Origin: Hydrogenophaga aromaticivorans | GTDB taxonomy: Bacteria; Pseudomonadota; Gammaproteobacteria; Burkholderiales; Burkholderiaceae_C | Assembly: GCF_013387465.1 (NCBI RefSeq) | Contig: NZ_VYGV01000005.1 | Span: 1-64,000 of the forward strand | DNA: 64,000 bases | Direction: 5' to 3' | Shown: in pieces, positions 35,157 through 44,744 of the stretch | Layout: each line of letters starts with the position of its first letter | How positions within the stretch are numbered: position 1 is the first letter of the stretch | Notes under the pieces: model-generated | The model's input: only the letters and a program-made list of their open reading frames with translations | Databases searched by the model: none | Told to the model about the DNA's origin: nothing | Translations under genes and position numbers: made by a program

Positions 35157-35167
35157 GAAAGATCGGT

Positions 35168-36052
35168 TCAGATGAATTCGCGTTCGCGCAGCCACTTGGT
35201 CGCGACCCATTTTTCACCCTGCACCACGGGCGCACCGCCATGCAGCGTGCGGGTGATCGGGCTGGGTTTGTCGTAGCTGAAGAACACGGCGTTGCCGCGT
35301 TGCGGCGCCACCTCGAGCCCCACGTCCGGGAAGATGGTGCCGCCGCCCTCGGCCGGCTCGTTGAGGTACATCACCAGCGTGGCGAGGCGCTGCCCGCCGC
35401 GCTGCAGGATCGTGGGCGTGCCCGGCTCGGCCGGGTCGAAGTAGTCGTAATGCGGTTTGTATTCGGCACCCACCGGGTAGTTGAGCACCTGCATGCCCTC
35501 ACCGTTTTCCAGCGGCCAGTTCACCAGGCGGGCGATGCGCGCCTCGATGCGGCGCAGCAGCTCACTTTCACCGCGGGTGAAAAACATGCCGTTGCTGGTG
35601 CGGTCGGGGTTGAGTTCTTCACCCCCGGTCTGGGTCTGCACCGTGAGGGAGCGCGCCAGGCGCGGACGGGCCGCATCGATGAGCGCTTCGCACTCCTCGT
35701 CGCTCAACAGCCCGCCCAGCACCACCACCCGCGGCAGCGACAGCGTCGCGAGCACACGGACCTGGCGGTCGCCAGCGTCCAGGCACAACAGGGAGGGCGA
35801 CAGGCTGATCTTGGGCAGGCGCGCGGCGACCGCCTGGGACCGCGCGGGCACGACCACCGGCGCCACACCGGCACCTCGGCCATCCCCGCGTTGCCGCCGG
35901 TGTTCGCGCAAGCTGTCTTCCAGCGCAGCGGCCGCCAGCTCCTGCCGCCAGCCCACCTTCACCATGGCATCCAGCACCGATTCGGGCGAAAAGCCGGCGA
36001 CGGTCTGCTCCACGATCCAGCGGCGCAGCTCGGGGGTGATGGTTTGCACCAT
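35168..36052 (-). CDS. 2-oxoglutarate/Fe(II) oxygenase, prolyl 4-hydroxylase-like
   Basis: A 294-aa protein. The C-terminal two thirds form the P4Hc domain: iron ligands His and Asp in YKPHYDYFD (about residue 200), the distal His in [11 protein letters not shown], and a 2OG-binding Lys in GEKWVATKW. The N-terminal 60 residues are a helical region of a kind often found ahead of this domain. The start is set at ATG 36052 (AGGCGGAACC upstream), five codons inside the longest frame. It probably hydroxylates prolyl residues of a protein or a small molecule. The yaaA stop lies 18 bp upstream. Confidence 0.87.
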   Translation of the reverse strand: MVQTITPELRRWIVEQTVAGFSPESVLDAMVKVGWRQELAAAALEDSLREHRRQRGDGRGAGVAPVVVPARSQAVAARLPKISLSPSLLCLDAGDRQVRVLATLSLPRVVVLGGLLSDEECEALIDAARPRLARSLTVQTQTGGEELNPDRTSNGMFFTRGESELLRRIEARIARLVNWPLENGEGMQVLNYPVGAEYKPHYDYFDPAEPGTPTILQRGGQRLATLVMYLNEPAEGGGTIFPDVGLEVAPQRGNAVFFSYDKPSPITRTLHGGAPVVQGEKWVATKWLREREFI

Positions 36053-36070
36053 GGTTCCGCCTGCCATGGG

Positions 36071-36847
36071 TCAAGGCTTCTGTTCGCGGCGGAACACCAG
36101 GCGGTCGGTGTCGGACGCGGCGGCCACAAAACGGTAACCGTCCAGATCAAACCCCTTGAGCTGCTCGGGCGTGGTGACGCGGTGTTTCACCGCGTAGCGC
36201 ACCATCAGGCCGCGCGCGCGCTTGGCGAAGAAACTGATGATCTGGTAGCCGTCGCCCTTGCGCTCTTCGAACACGCAGCTGACCACGCGCGGCTGCAACA
36301 CACGGCGGTCCACCGCCTTGAAATACTCTTCGCTGGCGAGGTTGATCACGACCGGGCTCTTGTCGGCGCGCGCCCTCTGGTTGAGGTAGTCGGCGATCTG
36401 GCTGCCCCAGAACTGGTAGAGGTTCTTGCCCTTGGGCGTGACGAGGCGCGTGCCCATCTCCAGCCGGTAGGGCTGCATCCAGTCAAGCGGGCGCAGCACG
36501 CCGTAGAGGCCGCTCAAGATGCACAGGTGCTGCTGCAACCAGTCGAGTTCGGCCTCGCCCAGGCTCTTTGCGTCGAGCCCACCATAGACATCACCATCAA
36601 AGGCCAGCACCGCCTGCTTGGAATTTTTCGCGGTGAATTTCGGCACCCAGGCCTGGTAGCGCGCGAAGTTCAGGCCCGAGAGCTGGTCCGACAGGCCCAT
36701 GAGATCGGCGATCTGCTGCGGCGACTTGTCGCGCATCACGTCGATGAGTTCGGCCGCCTGTTTCACGAACAGCGGCTGGGTGTGGGTCTTGACGTGCGGC
36801 GGCGTCTCGTGATCGAGCGCCTTGGCGGGGGAGATGAGGAACAGCAT
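36071..36847 (-). CDS. yaaA: peroxide stress protein YaaA (DUF328/UPF0246)
   Basis: A 258-aa DNA-binding protein of the YaaA family, which in E. coli lowers free iron and limits DNA damage during H2O2 stress. The start [12 protein letters not shown] and the blocks [21 protein letters not shown] and [11 protein letters not shown] are diagnostic. Upstream open sequence is ignored because the hairpin terminator of the preceding gene lies there. It heads a minus-strand group with the 2OG oxygenase and queF. Confidence 0.94.
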   Translation of the reverse strand: MLFLISPAKALDHETPPHVKTHTQPLFVKQAAELIDVMRDKSPQQIADLMGLSDQLSGLNFARYQAWVPKFTAKNSKQAVLAFDGDVYGGLDAKSLGEAELDWLQQHLCILSGLYGVLRPLDWMQPYRLEMGTRLVTPKGKNLYQFWGSQIADYLNQRARADKSPVVINLASEEYFKAVDRRVLQPRVVSCVFEERKGDGYQIISFFAKRARGLMVRYAVKHRVTTPEQLKGFDLDGYRFVAAASDTDRLVFRREQKP

Positions 36848-36876
36848 GTTGTCGTGGACGCAGCGGGAGGAAACAC

Positions 36877-36901
36877 AAAAAGGGCTTCCCGCAGGAAGCC
36901 C
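36877..36901 (-). terminator. intrinsic terminator after the DUF3501 gene
   Basis: On the minus strand GGGCTTCC and GGAAGCCC flank a 4-nt loop and are followed by TTTTT. The 8-bp perfect stem ends the rubrerythrin/Fe-S oxidoreductase/DUF3501 operon 22 bp past its last stop codon. Confidence 0.88.
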
Positions 36902-36922
36902 GATTATGACCAACGGGACCGG

Positions 36923-37513
36923 TTATTTCAGGTCGCCAGCCAGGCTGGCCAGCGTTTCCATGGGGATCTGGGTGTGGGCCGGGTAGTGGGTGTGGTCGCA
37001 GCCGAGCTTGACCGCCGCGCCGGCCTGGATGGCGGCGCACATGGCGGGCGTGAACTCGAAGCGCACGAAGTGAACAGCGCTGGTCTTTTCGTCGTTTTCG
37101 CGGTCCAGGTCTTCGTCGGCAATGGCGTAGACGCGGGTGTGGCCCTCGACCTCGACAAACAGCCGGTCTTCAACACCGATGAGACGGGCCAGTTCGCGCT
37201 TGCGCTCGTTGGCGTCGGTGTACTCGATCATCATGGTCGCCTTCCAGTTGCGCCCGTCCGGCACCAGCGGCGCGTAAGCCTCGATCTCCTGCTGGATGCC
37301 CTCTTCCTCGAAGATCTTCTCGATGCGCAGCATCTCCTGGATCTGGTAGCGGATGGTCATCTCGCTCTCGAACTGCAGGTTGACGTGTTCGCCCAGCTGC
37401 ACGCTGCGCAGCTTGCGGTGCGCGATGACCTCGGGCTTGTGCGCCTTGCGCCACTTGCTGTAGGCCTCCAGGCTCATGAGGCTGTCGGGGGTGATGTGTC
37501 CGGTGAGTTGCAT
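36923..37513 (-). CDS. DUF3501 family protein
   Basis: A 196-aa soluble protein with the DUF3501 pattern (LTGHITPDSLMSLEAYSKWR near the start, RYQIQEMLRIEKIFEEEGI, FVRFEFTPAMCAAIQAGA). It is the last gene of a three-gene set with a rubrerythrin and a CCG-domain Fe-S oxidoreductase, a combination that recurs across bacteria and points to peroxide defence. The biochemical role is unknown. Translation starts 10 bp after the Fe-S gene stop, and a clear terminator follows. Confidence 0.88.
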   Translation of the reverse strand: MQLTGHITPDSLMSLEAYSKWRKAHKPEVIAHRKLRSVQLGEHVNLQFESEMTIRYQIQEMLRIEKIFEEEGIQQEIEAYAPLVPDGRNWKATMMIEYTDANERKRELARLIGVEDRLFVEVEGHTRVYAIADEDLDRENDEKTSAVHFVRFEFTPAMCAAIQAGAAVKLGCDHTHYPAHTQIPMETLASLAGDLK

Positions 37514-37523
37514 GGTGTGTTCC

Positions 37524-38873
37524 TTACTTGAGCCCATAAGCGCGAGCCACAAGACTCAGCGGGTGCTGCAGCTCGGGTGCGCCCAGGCCATTGACCTCAA
37601 AGCCCTGCGCGATGTGGTGGCCGCCGAGCGGGCAGTCGGAACTGATGAAGTCGGGCTTCGCGCCGTCCTGCATGGTGGCCATGGCCTTGAACACCGGCTT
37701 GCCGATTTTCATGGCCTGCTGGTGGTAGGCCTTCTTCACGCCGAAGGTGCCGGCGTGGCCCGAACAGCGTTCGATGGTGTTGAGCGTGGTGCCGGGAATC
37801 ATCTTGAGCATTTCTTCGGTCTTGCGGCCGATGTTCTGCACCCGGCCGTGGCAGGGGATCTGGTAGCTCACGTTGCCCAGCGGCTGCGGGAATTCGGTCT
37901 TCAAGAGGCCGTCGCGCTTGCGCGCCATGAGGTACTCGAACGGGTCCCACAGGTGTTCCTTCACGAGCTGCACGTCGGCGTCGTCGGGGAACATGAGCGG
38001 GATTTCCTGCTTGAACATCAGCGCGCAGCTCGGCACCGCGGCCAGGATGGCAAAGCCATCTTTGGCGTACTTCGCCAGCACCGGGATGTTGGCTTCCTTG
38101 CTGGCCTGCACCGAATCGAGGTCGCCCAACTCCAGCTTGGGCATGCCGCAGCACTTTTCCTTCTCCACGATCATGTACGGGATGGCGTTGTGGTTCAGGA
38201 TCTTCAGCAGATCGAGGCCGATACCGGGCTCGTTGTAGTTGATGTAGCAGGTCGAGAAGATGACCACCTTGCCCGGCGTCTTCGCGCCATCGACCACGTT
38301 GGACGATGTGGCCTGCGGCGTACCGGAGCGGAATTTTTTCGTCGCCAGCTCGGGCAGCCAGGCGTCTTTGTCCACCCCGGCCACGCTTTCCATGACGCTG
38401 CGCATGGCCTTGGTCTTGTTGACCGCATTGGCCACCTGCACCACGACGGGAATGCCAGCGAACTGGCCGTGCACATCGGTGGAGGCGAGGAAGCGCTCGG
38501 CCAGCTTGACCTCGCCCTTCTTGAACTTGATGGCCTTGGCGCGCAGCATGGTGTGCGGGAAGTCCAGATTCCATTCGTGCGGCGGCGTGTACGGGCACTT
38601 GGTCATGTAGCAGAGGTCGCACATGTAGCACTGGTCGACCACCTTCCAGTAGTCCGTCTTGGCGACCCCATCCACCTCCATGGTCGAGCTCTCGTCGACC
38701 AGATCGAACAGGGTGGGGAACGCCCCGCACAGACTCACGCAGCGGCGGCAGCCATGGCAGATGTCGAAGATGCGTTCCAGCTCGACAAAGCACTTTTCCT
38801 CGTCGTGGAAGTCGGGCCCCTTCCAGTCGAGTGCGTGCCGCGTCGGAGCCTGCAGGTTGCCTTCGGTCGCCAT
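37524..38873 (-). CDS. GlpC/HdrD-like (Fe-S)-binding oxidoreductase
   Basis: A 449-aa protein with two N-terminal 4Fe-4S motifs (CHGCRRCVSLCGAFP at about residue 37 and CYMCDLCYMTKCP at about 77). Two C-terminal cysteine-rich CCG domains follow (CCGMPKLELGD, and CSGHAGTFG), as in anaerobic glycerol-3-phosphate dehydrogenase subunit C and heterodisulfide reductase subunit D. In this operon it probably passes electrons to the rubrerythrin for H2O2 reduction. It lies downstream of rubrerythrin, with a hairpin repeat between, and 10 bp ahead of the DUF3501 gene. Confidence 0.9.
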   Translation of the reverse strand: MATEGNLQAPTRHALDWKGPDFHDEEKCFVELERIFDICHGCRRCVSLCGAFPTLFDLVDESSTMEVDGVAKTDYWKVVDQCYMCDLCYMTKCPYTPPHEWNLDFPHTMLRAKAIKFKKGEVKLAERFLASTDVHGQFAGIPVVVQVANAVNKTKAMRSVMESVAGVDKDAWLPELATKKFRSGTPQATSSNVVDGAKTPGKVVIFSTCYINYNEPGIGLDLLKILNHNAIPYMIVEKEKCCGMPKLELGDLDSVQASKEANIPVLAKYAKDGFAILAAVPSCALMFKQEIPLMFPDDADVQLVKEHLWDPFEYLMARKRDGLLKTEFPQPLGNVSYQIPCHGRVQNIGRKTEEMLKMIPGTTLNTIERCSGHAGTFGVKKAYHQQAMKIGKPVFKAMATMQDGAKPDFISSDCPLGGHHIAQGFEVNGLGAPELQHPLSLVARAYGLK

Positions 38874-38978
38874 GTCTCTTCTCCTCGTCTGTGCGGGTTG
38901 TTATCGTGGGCTTTTGAAAGGGCTACAGCGATGTAGCCTTTTCAAAAGCGGCGTCCGGAGCAAGCGCCCAGAACGCCG

Positions 38979-39047
38979 CGGAACCGGCTCCGCCGGGCCG
39001 CCAGCGTTGCCCCCTTGAGGGGGTCGCGCGCAGCGCGGCGGGGGTGG
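38979..39047 (-). repeat. GC-rich 3'-end hairpin repeat, copy 4
   Basis: GGAACCGGCTCCGCCGGGCC, a perfect CCCCCTTGAGGGGG palindrome, GCGCGCAGCGCGGC and GGGGGTG. It lies 10 bp from the rubrerythrin stop and inside the rubrerythrin/Fe-S oxidoreductase spacer, where it could reduce readthrough or protect the upstream mRNA. Confidence 0.8.
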
Positions 39048-39057
39048 GCCCATTCAG

Positions 39058-39480
39058 TCAGTCCACAAGCTCGTTCAGCGCCTTGGTATAGCGGTTCGCG
39101 TGCGAGCGCTCGGCCTTGGCCAGGGTCTCGAACCAGTCGGCGATTTCGTCGAAGCCTTCTTCGCGCGCGGTCTTGGCCATGCCCGGGTACATGTCGGTGT
39201 ACTCGTGGGTTTCGCCGGCGACGGCCGATTCCAGGTTCTTGCGCGTGGGACCGATGGGCAGTCCGGTGGCAGGGTCGCCCGACTGCTCCAGGAACTCCAG
39301 ATGGCCGTGGGCGTGACCGGTCTCGCCTTCGGCGGTCGAACGGAACAGCGCTGCCACGTCGTTCTGGCCTTCCACGTCGGCCTTGTTCGCGAAGTACAGG
39401 TAACGGCGGTTGGCCTGCGATTCGCCAGCGAAGGCGTCTTTCAGGCATTGCTCGGTTTTCGAGCCTTTCAATGCGGCCAT
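39058..39480 (-). CDS. rubrerythrin, single-domain
   Basis: A 140-aa di-iron four-helix protein reducing H2O2 to water. Iron ligands are in [33 protein letters not shown] and [11 protein letters not shown]. The C-terminal rubredoxin domain of classical rubrerythrin is absent, so an external electron donor is needed, probably the Fe-S oxidoreductase downstream. An AAGGAG site precedes the ATG. It is the first gene of the operon; a CTAT-N7-ATAG element lies about 140 bp upstream. Confidence 0.93.
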   Translation of the reverse strand: MAALKGSKTEQCLKDAFAGESQANRRYLYFANKADVEGQNDVAALFRSTAEGETGHAHGHLEFLEQSGDPATGLPIGPTRKNLESAVAGETHEYTDMYPGMAKTAREEGFDEIADWFETLAKAERSHANRYTKALNELVD

Positions 39481-39618
39481 GGGGTATCTCCTTGTCGTGG
39501 TTGAAGAAACGCCCAACAAGGTGCCCACGCCGGATCACCCCGTTGAGACAGATGGCACCTTACGCCCGTTGGCAGACCCCGTCTAATTGTTCTGGCCTAT
39601 GTGTCACATTGTTTATCG

Positions 39619-39633
39619 CTATCTACTTGATAG
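39619..39633. promoter_or_regulatory. possible OxyR-type element upstream of rubrerythrin
   Basis: CTATCTACTTGATAG reads as CTAT-N7-ATAG, the central pair of the four ATAG/CTAT half-sites in OxyR operators. ATTG, one mismatch from ATAG, lies 7 nt upstream, but the fourth half-site is absent. It sits in an AT-rich part of the 317-bp spacer between rubrerythrin (minus) and the FAD monooxygenase gene (plus). Nothing else was recognised in that spacer. Confidence 0.4.
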
Positions 39634-39797
39634 ATCGAATAATGGTTCTCAACCTCATCGACAGCGCGGCCAGAAACCCGCAAACTGGCGCGGTTACGCT
39701 TGGTACCAAATTGTCATGGGATGAATCACTTTCGCGGTCCTGAACAACGACCGCCCGGGCATGATGGCCCGTGTACAGAACCGAAGAGGACCCATTC

Positions 39798-41534
39798 ATG
39801 AATGGCAGCGCGAGCACATACCGGGAAACAGCTCCCTCCAACGGATACGAATTCAGCAGTGGCGCAGGCTACGACCTGCCCGAATACCCGTTTGAGGCCC
39901 CCCCGGAATTGCAGGGCGGCCCCTTGGTGCGACATCCAGTGGTGATCGTCGGCGGCGGCATCGCCGGGCTGACGCTGGCCTGCTCGCTGGCGCGCTACGG
40001 CGTGGCGGCGGTGCTGATCGACGAAGACAACACCGTGGGCGTCAAAGGCGCCTCTTCGCGCGGCATCTGTTACACCCAGAAATCGCTGGAGATCTTTGAG
40101 CGCCTGGGCATCTACGAGCGGGTGGTGGCCAAAGGCGTGCAGTGGAGTGTGGGGCGAACCTTCGCGGGCGAGGACGAAGTCTTCAGCTTCGATCTCAAGC
40201 AGCAAGGCAATTTCCACCTCTCGCGCCAGCCTCCCTTCCTGAACATCCAGCAGTTCTACATCGAAGGCTATCTGGTCGAGCGCATCCGCACCCTCGGCCA
40301 TGTGGAACTGCGCTGGCAAAACCGCCTGGTGGCCTTCGAGCAAAACGACGCCTGCGCCACGCTCACCGTGGAGACCCCCGTGGGCCGCTACCGCATCGAG
40401 GCCGAACATGTGATCGATGCCACGGGTGCGCACAGCCCGCTGCGGCAATGGCTGCAGGTGCCGTTCGACACCCGTCGGGGCGATGACCGATGGTGCATCG
40501 CCGACGTGCGCTTTTCCAAGCATCCGCCGGTGGAGCGCCACACCTGGATCGAGGCGCCCTTCAACGAGAACCGCGCGGTCTGGCAGCACCTGATGGCCGA
40601 CGAGGTCTGGCGCATCGACTACCAGATGGCGCCCGACAGCGACCCCGAAGCCGTGAGCCGCGAATCGGCCGTGCGCGAGCGGCTGGCGCGCCATTTCGGT
40701 GCCGACGTGGAAATCGAAATTGTCTGGGTCGGCCCCTACACCTACCGCAGCGAGTGCGTGCACGCCATGCGCCATGGACGCGTGTTCCTGATCGGCGACG
40801 CGGCCAAGGTCATGAGCCCGTTTGGCGCGCGCGGGGGCAACTCCGCCATTGCGGACGCCGACAACCTGGCCTGGAAACTCGCCGCCGTGCTAAAGGGCCA
40901 GGCCGACGCTTCCCTGCTGGCGAGCTACAACGAAGAACGCATCGAGGCCGCGCAGCAAAACGTGTGCGTGACCAACCGCACCGCGCGGTTTCTGCGGCCA
41001 GCCGACGGCGTCGAGCGGTTGTTCCGCCAGGCCACCATCGGGCTGGCCAGGCAATACCCGTTTGCACGCAGCCTGATCAACACCGGCCGCATGGCGGTGG
41101 CCAACCCCTACAGCCGCTCCAGCGCCTGCACCTACCGGGCTGGCAGCGGCGCGGGGTTGTCGGTGCAGAACGTGCGTTTCGCCTGGGCCGACGGTACACG
41201 TGGCTGTGTCAACGATCTGCTCGACTGGGCCGCAGGCAGCCTGCTGGTGCTGGTGTTTGGTGATCTGTCGGCCGCGGCGCTGCAACGTTTGCGGCGCCTG
41301 TGCCTGGATGCGCCGGTGCGCAGCGTGCAGGTGCTCGGCCTGGACGCCACGGCGCAGGCGCTGGAGCATGTGCGCGACCCCCAGGGCCACCTGCAGGGTT
41401 CCTGCCATGTGTTTGGCCACGCCTGGGCGCTGCTGCGCCCGGATGGTTATCTGGCCGCCACCGGCGAGTCGGTCGACGCACAGCTGGTATCGGCCATCGA
41501 GCGTTGCCTCGGACTGCGTGGAGAAACCCCATGA
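39798..41534 (+). CDS. FAD-dependent aromatic monooxygenase (MhpA/PheA-like)
   Basis: A 578-aa class A flavoprotein monooxygenase. The dinucleotide fold VIVGGGIAGLTLA (about residue 49), the second FAD motif RVFLIGDAAKVMSPFGARGGNS (about 328) and a C-terminal thioredoxin-like domain (about 480-570) match phenol and 3-hydroxyphenylpropionate hydroxylases. The substrate cannot be deduced. The start at 39798 follows AAGAGGA. The stop overlaps the start of a DUF2783 gene (ATGA), a pairing seen with such monooxygenases elsewhere. Confidence 0.88.
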   Translation: MNGSASTYRETAPSNGYEFSSGAGYDLPEYPFEAPPELQGGPLVRHPVVIVGGGIAGLTLACSLARYGVAAVLIDEDNTVGVKGASSRGICYTQKSLEIFERLGIYERVVAKGVQWSVGRTFAGEDEVFSFDLKQQGNFHLSRQPPFLNIQQFYIEGYLVERIRTLGHVELRWQNRLVAFEQNDACATLTVETPVGRYRIEAEHVIDATGAHSPLRQWLQVPFDTRRGDDRWCIADVRFSKHPPVERHTWIEAPFNENRAVWQHLMADEVWRIDYQMAPDSDPEAVSRESAVRERLARHFGADVEIEIVWVGPYTYRSECVHAMRHGRVFLIGDAAKVMSPFGARGGNSAIADADNLAWKLAAVLKGQADASLLASYNEERIEAAQQNVCVTNRTARFLRPADGVERLFRQATIGLARQYPFARSLINTGRMAVANPYSRSSACTYRAGSGAGLSVQNVRFAWADGTRGCVNDLLDWAAGSLLVLVFGDLSAAALQRLRRLCLDAPVRSVQVLGLDATAQALEHVRDPQGHLQGSCHVFGHAWALLRPDGYLAATGESVDAQLVSAIERCLGLRGETP

Positions 41535-41731
41535 AACTCGCGATCCACTTCCAGGATGCCGATGCGTTCTACGAGCAGCTGCTCGACGCCCATGAAGGCC
41601 TGAGCCGCGAAGACAGCGAGCTGCTCAATGCCCGGCTGATCCTGCTGCTGGCCAACCAGGTGGGCGACGCTCGGACGCTGCGCGAGTGCATCGAGGCGGC
41701 CCGCGAGATGCCCACCCCCGCGGCGGAATAA
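41531..41731 (+). CDS. DUF2783 family small protein
   Basis: A 66-aa protein (MKLAIHFQDADAFYEQLLDAHEGL...) matching the short DUF2783 family, with the pattern LLDAHEGLSREDSELLNARLILLLANQ. It is translationally coupled to the monooxygenase through a 4-bp overlap, so it probably supports that enzyme, but its function is not known. A terminator follows 28 bp after the stop. Confidence 0.82.
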   Translation: MKLAIHFQDADAFYEQLLDAHEGLSREDSELLNARLILLLANQVGDARTLRECIEAAREMPTPAAE

Positions 41732-41758
41732 AATCAGCCGCTTCCCCCGCTCTTCCTG

Positions 41759-41790
41759 ACGGCGCCCTGCGGGGCGCCGTTGCATTTTTT
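41759..41790 (+). terminator. intrinsic terminator before valS
   Basis: ACGGCGCCC and GGGCGCCGT form a 9-bp perfect stem with a TGCG loop, followed by TGCATTTTTT. It closes the monooxygenase/DUF2783 operon. It lies only 12 bp before the valS start, so it may also act in the valS leader. Confidence 0.8.
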
Positions 41791-41801
41791 GCGCCCACCC
41801 C

Positions 41802-44708
41802 ATGTCTGACACCCTGCAACAACCCGGCCTGCTCTCCCTGTCCAAATCGTTCGAGCCCGCCGCGCTCGAAGCCCATTGGGGCCCCGAGTGGGAACAGCGT
41901 GGTTACGGTGCGGCGGGTTTTCGCGGCACCGGTGCACCGAAAGAAGGCGCGCCGTCCTTCGCCATCCAGCTGCCGCCGCCCAACGTGACCGGCACGCTGC
42001 ACATGGGCCACGCATTCAACCAGACCATCATGGACAGCCTCACGCGTTACCACCGCATGAGCGGCGCCAACACGGTCTGGGTGCCCGGCACCGACCACGC
42101 CGGCATCGCCACGCAGATCGTGGTGGAACGCCAGTTGCAGGCCCAGGGCATCAGCCGCCACGACATGGGACCCACGCCCGCCGAGGCGCGCAAGAATTTC
42201 GTCGCCAAGGTCTGGGAATGGAAGGAAGAAAGCGGCAACACCATCACCACGCAGATGCGCCGCATGGGCGACTCGGTGGACTGGAGCCGCGAGTACTTCA
42301 CCATGGACGAGAAGCTGAGCAAGGTCGTCACCGACACCTTCGTGAAGCTGTACCAGCAGGGCCTGATCTACCGCGGCAAGCGCCTGGTCAACTGGGACCC
42401 GGTGCTGATGTCGGCGGTGTCCGACCTCGAAGTGGAAAGCGAAGAGGAAGACGGCTCACTCTGGCACATCGCCTACCCGCTGGTGAACGGCAGCGGCCAC
42501 CTGACCGTGGCCACCACCCGGCCCGAGACCCTGCTGGGTGACGTGGCGGTGATGGTGCATCCGGAAGACGAGCGCTACAGCGCGCTGATCGGCCAATACG
42601 TGAAGCTGCCGCTGTGCGACCGCGAGATCCCGGTGATCGCCGACGAGTACGTGGACCGCGCCTTCGGCACCGGTGTGGTGAAGGTCACGCCCGCGCACGA
42701 CGCCAACGACTACGCGGTGGGCCAGCGCCACCAGCTGCCCATCATCGGCGTGCTGCACCTCAACGCCACCATCAACGACAACGCGCCCGAGAAGTACCGC
42801 GGCCTGGACCGCTTCGTCGCGCGCAAGGCCGTGGTGGCCGACCTGGAAGCCGCCGGCCTGCTGGTCGAGACCAAGAAGCACAAGCTGATGGTGCCGCGCT
42901 GCGCGCGCACCGGCCAGGTGATCGAACCCATGCTGACCGACCAGTGGTTCGTCGCCATGACCAGCAAAGGCAATGAACACAACACCAGCGGCACCTCGAT
43001 CGCCGACAAGGCGATTGCCGCCGTGCAGTCGGGCGAGGTGAAGTTCGTGCCCGAGAACTGGGTCAACACCTACAACCAGTGGATGAACAACATCCAGGAC
43101 TGGTGCATCTCGCGTCAGCTCTGGTGGGGCCACCAGATCCCGGCCTGGTACGACGAACAGGGCCAGGTCTACGTGGCGCGCAATCTGGAAGAAGCGCAGG
43201 CCCAGGCCGGCGCGGGCAAAACGCTGACGCGCGATGAAGACGTGCTCGACACCTGGTACTCCAGCGCATTGGTGCCTTTCTCCACCATGGGCTGGCCCGA
43301 GCAGGGCACCAGCGCCACCGACGACTACAACCTGTACCTGCCCAGCACCGTGCTGGTCACGGGCTACGACATCATCTTCTTCTGGGTGGCCCGGATGATC
43401 ATGATGACGACCCACTTCACCGGCCGCGTGCCGTTCAAGCATGTCTACATCCACGGCCTGGTGCGCGACGCGCAAGGCCAGAAGATGAGCAAGTCCGAGG
43501 GCAACGTGCTGGACCCGGTGGACCTGTTCGACGGCATCTCGCTCGCGCCGCTGCTGGACAAGCGCACCACCGGCCTGCGCAAGCCCGAGACGGCTCCGAA
43601 AGTGCGCAAGCAGACCGAAAAGGAATTCCCCGAAGGCATCCCGGCCTACGGCGCCGACGCACTGCGCTTCACCTTCGCCGCGCTGGCCTCGCTGGGCCGC
43701 AGCATCAACTTCGACAGCAAGCGCTGCGAAGGCTACCGCAACTTCTGCAACAAGCTCTGGAACGCCACGCGCTTCACGCTGATGAACTGCGAAGGCCAGG
43801 ACTGCGGCCTGATGGAGCACACCCAAGCCGATTGCGACGTGGGCGGCAAGGCACACGGTTACATGAGCTTCAGCCCCGCCGACCGCTGGATCGTCTCCAG
43901 GCTGCAGCGGGTCGAAGCCGAAGTGGCGCAGGGCTTTGCCGAATACCGGCTGGACAACGTGGCCAACACGATCTACCAGTTCGTCTGGGACGAGTTCTGC
44001 GACTGGTACCTGGAAATCGCCAAGGTGCAGATCAACACCGGCAACGAAGCGCAGCAACGCGCCACCCGCCGCACCCTGATCCGCACGCTGGAGACCATCC
44101 TGCGTCTGGCCCACCCGGTCATCCCCTTCATCACCGAAGAACTCTGGCAGAAGGTCGCACCCGTGGCCGGCCGTGCCGGTGAATCGGTCAGTGTCGCGGC
44201 CTACCCGGTCAGCCAGCCCGAGCGCATCGATCAAACCGCCGAAGCGGCTGTGGCCAAGCTCAAGGGCCTGGTGGACGCCTGCCGCACGCTGCGTGGCGAG
44301 ATGAACGTCTCACCCGCCACCCGCTTGCCGCTGTACGTGCTGGGCGACACCGCCTTCATGCAGGCCAACGCCGCCGTGCTGCAGGGCCTGGCCAAGCTGA
44401 GTGAAGTGAAGGTGTTCACCGACGAGGCCGCCTGGGCCGCCGCCGCGCAGGCCGCTCCCGTGGCCGTGGCGGGTGAAGCCCGCCTGTGCCTGTTCATGGA
44501 GATCGACGTGGCCGCCGAAAAAGTGCGCCTGTCCAAGGAAGCCACACGCCTGGAAGGTGAAATCACCAAGGCGACGGCCAAGCTGGGCAACGAGGCCTTC
44601 GTGGCCAAGGCGCCGCCGGCGGTGATCGATCAGGAAAAGAAACGCGTGGCCGATTTCACCGCCACCCTGGACAAAGTGCGCGAGCAGCTGGCCCGACTGG
44701 GCCGCTGA
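41802..44708 (+). CDS. valS: valyl-tRNA synthetase
   Basis: A 968-aa class I aminoacyl-tRNA synthetase charging tRNA-Val. The HIGH motif appears as HMGH (about residue 67) after PPPNVTGTL, and the KMSKS motif is in [10 protein letters not shown] (about 559). The editing CP1 domain lies between them ([22 protein letters not shown]). The C-terminal coiled coil ending in [14 protein letters not shown] is typical. All elements are intact and the length is normal. Promoter location is unclear because a terminator sits directly upstream. Confidence 0.97.
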   Translation: MSDTLQQPGLLSLSKSFEPAALEAHWGPEWEQRGYGAAGFRGTGAPKEGAPSFAIQLPPPNVTGTLHMGHAFNQTIMDSLTRYHRMSGANTVWVPGTDHAGIATQIVVERQLQAQGISRHDMGPTPAEARKNFVAKVWEWKEESGNTITTQMRRMGDSVDWSREYFTMDEKLSKVVTDTFVKLYQQGLIYRGKRLVNWDPVLMSAVSDLEVESEEEDGSLWHIAYPLVNGSGHLTVATTRPETLLGDVAVMVHPEDERYSALIGQYVKLPLCDREIPVIADEYVDRAFGTGVVKVTPAHDANDYAVGQRHQLPIIGVLHLNATINDNAPEKYRGLDRFVARKAVVADLEAAGLLVETKKHKLMVPRCARTGQVIEPMLTDQWFVAMTSKGNEHNTSGTSIADKAIAAVQSGEVKFVPENWVNTYNQWMNNIQDWCISRQLWWGHQIPAWYDEQGQVYVARNLEEAQAQAGAGKTLTRDEDVLDTWYSSALVPFSTMGWPEQGTSATDDYNLYLPSTVLVTGYDIIFFWVARMIMMTTHFTGRVPFKHVYIHGLVRDAQGQKMSKSEGNVLDPVDLFDGISLAPLLDKRTTGLRKPETAPKVRKQTEKEFPEGIPAYGADALRFTFAALASLGRSINFDSKRCEGYRNFCNKLWNATRFTLMNCEGQDCGLMEHTQADCDVGGKAHGYMSFSPADRWIVSRLQRVEAEVAQGFAEYRLDNVANTIYQFVWDEFCDWYLEIAKVQINTGNEAQQRATRRTLIRTLETILRLAHPVIPFITEELWQKVAPVAGRAGESVSVAAYPVSQPERIDQTAEAAVAKLKGLVDACRTLRGEMNVSPATRLPLYVLGDTAFMQANAAVLQGLAKLSEVKVFTDEAAWAAAAQAAPVAVAGEARLCLFMEIDVAAEKVRLSKEATRLEGEITKATAKLGNEAFVAKAPPAVIDQEKKRVADFTATLDKVREQLARLGR

Positions 44709-44744
44709 TCCCTTGACCCGCCGCCGCGCGGGTCCGGGCCGCGT

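Noticed and set aside
35240-37531. 763-codon plus-strand open frame
   Set aside because: Antisense of the 2OG oxygenase, yaaA and DUF3501 genes, all of which have strong family motifs.
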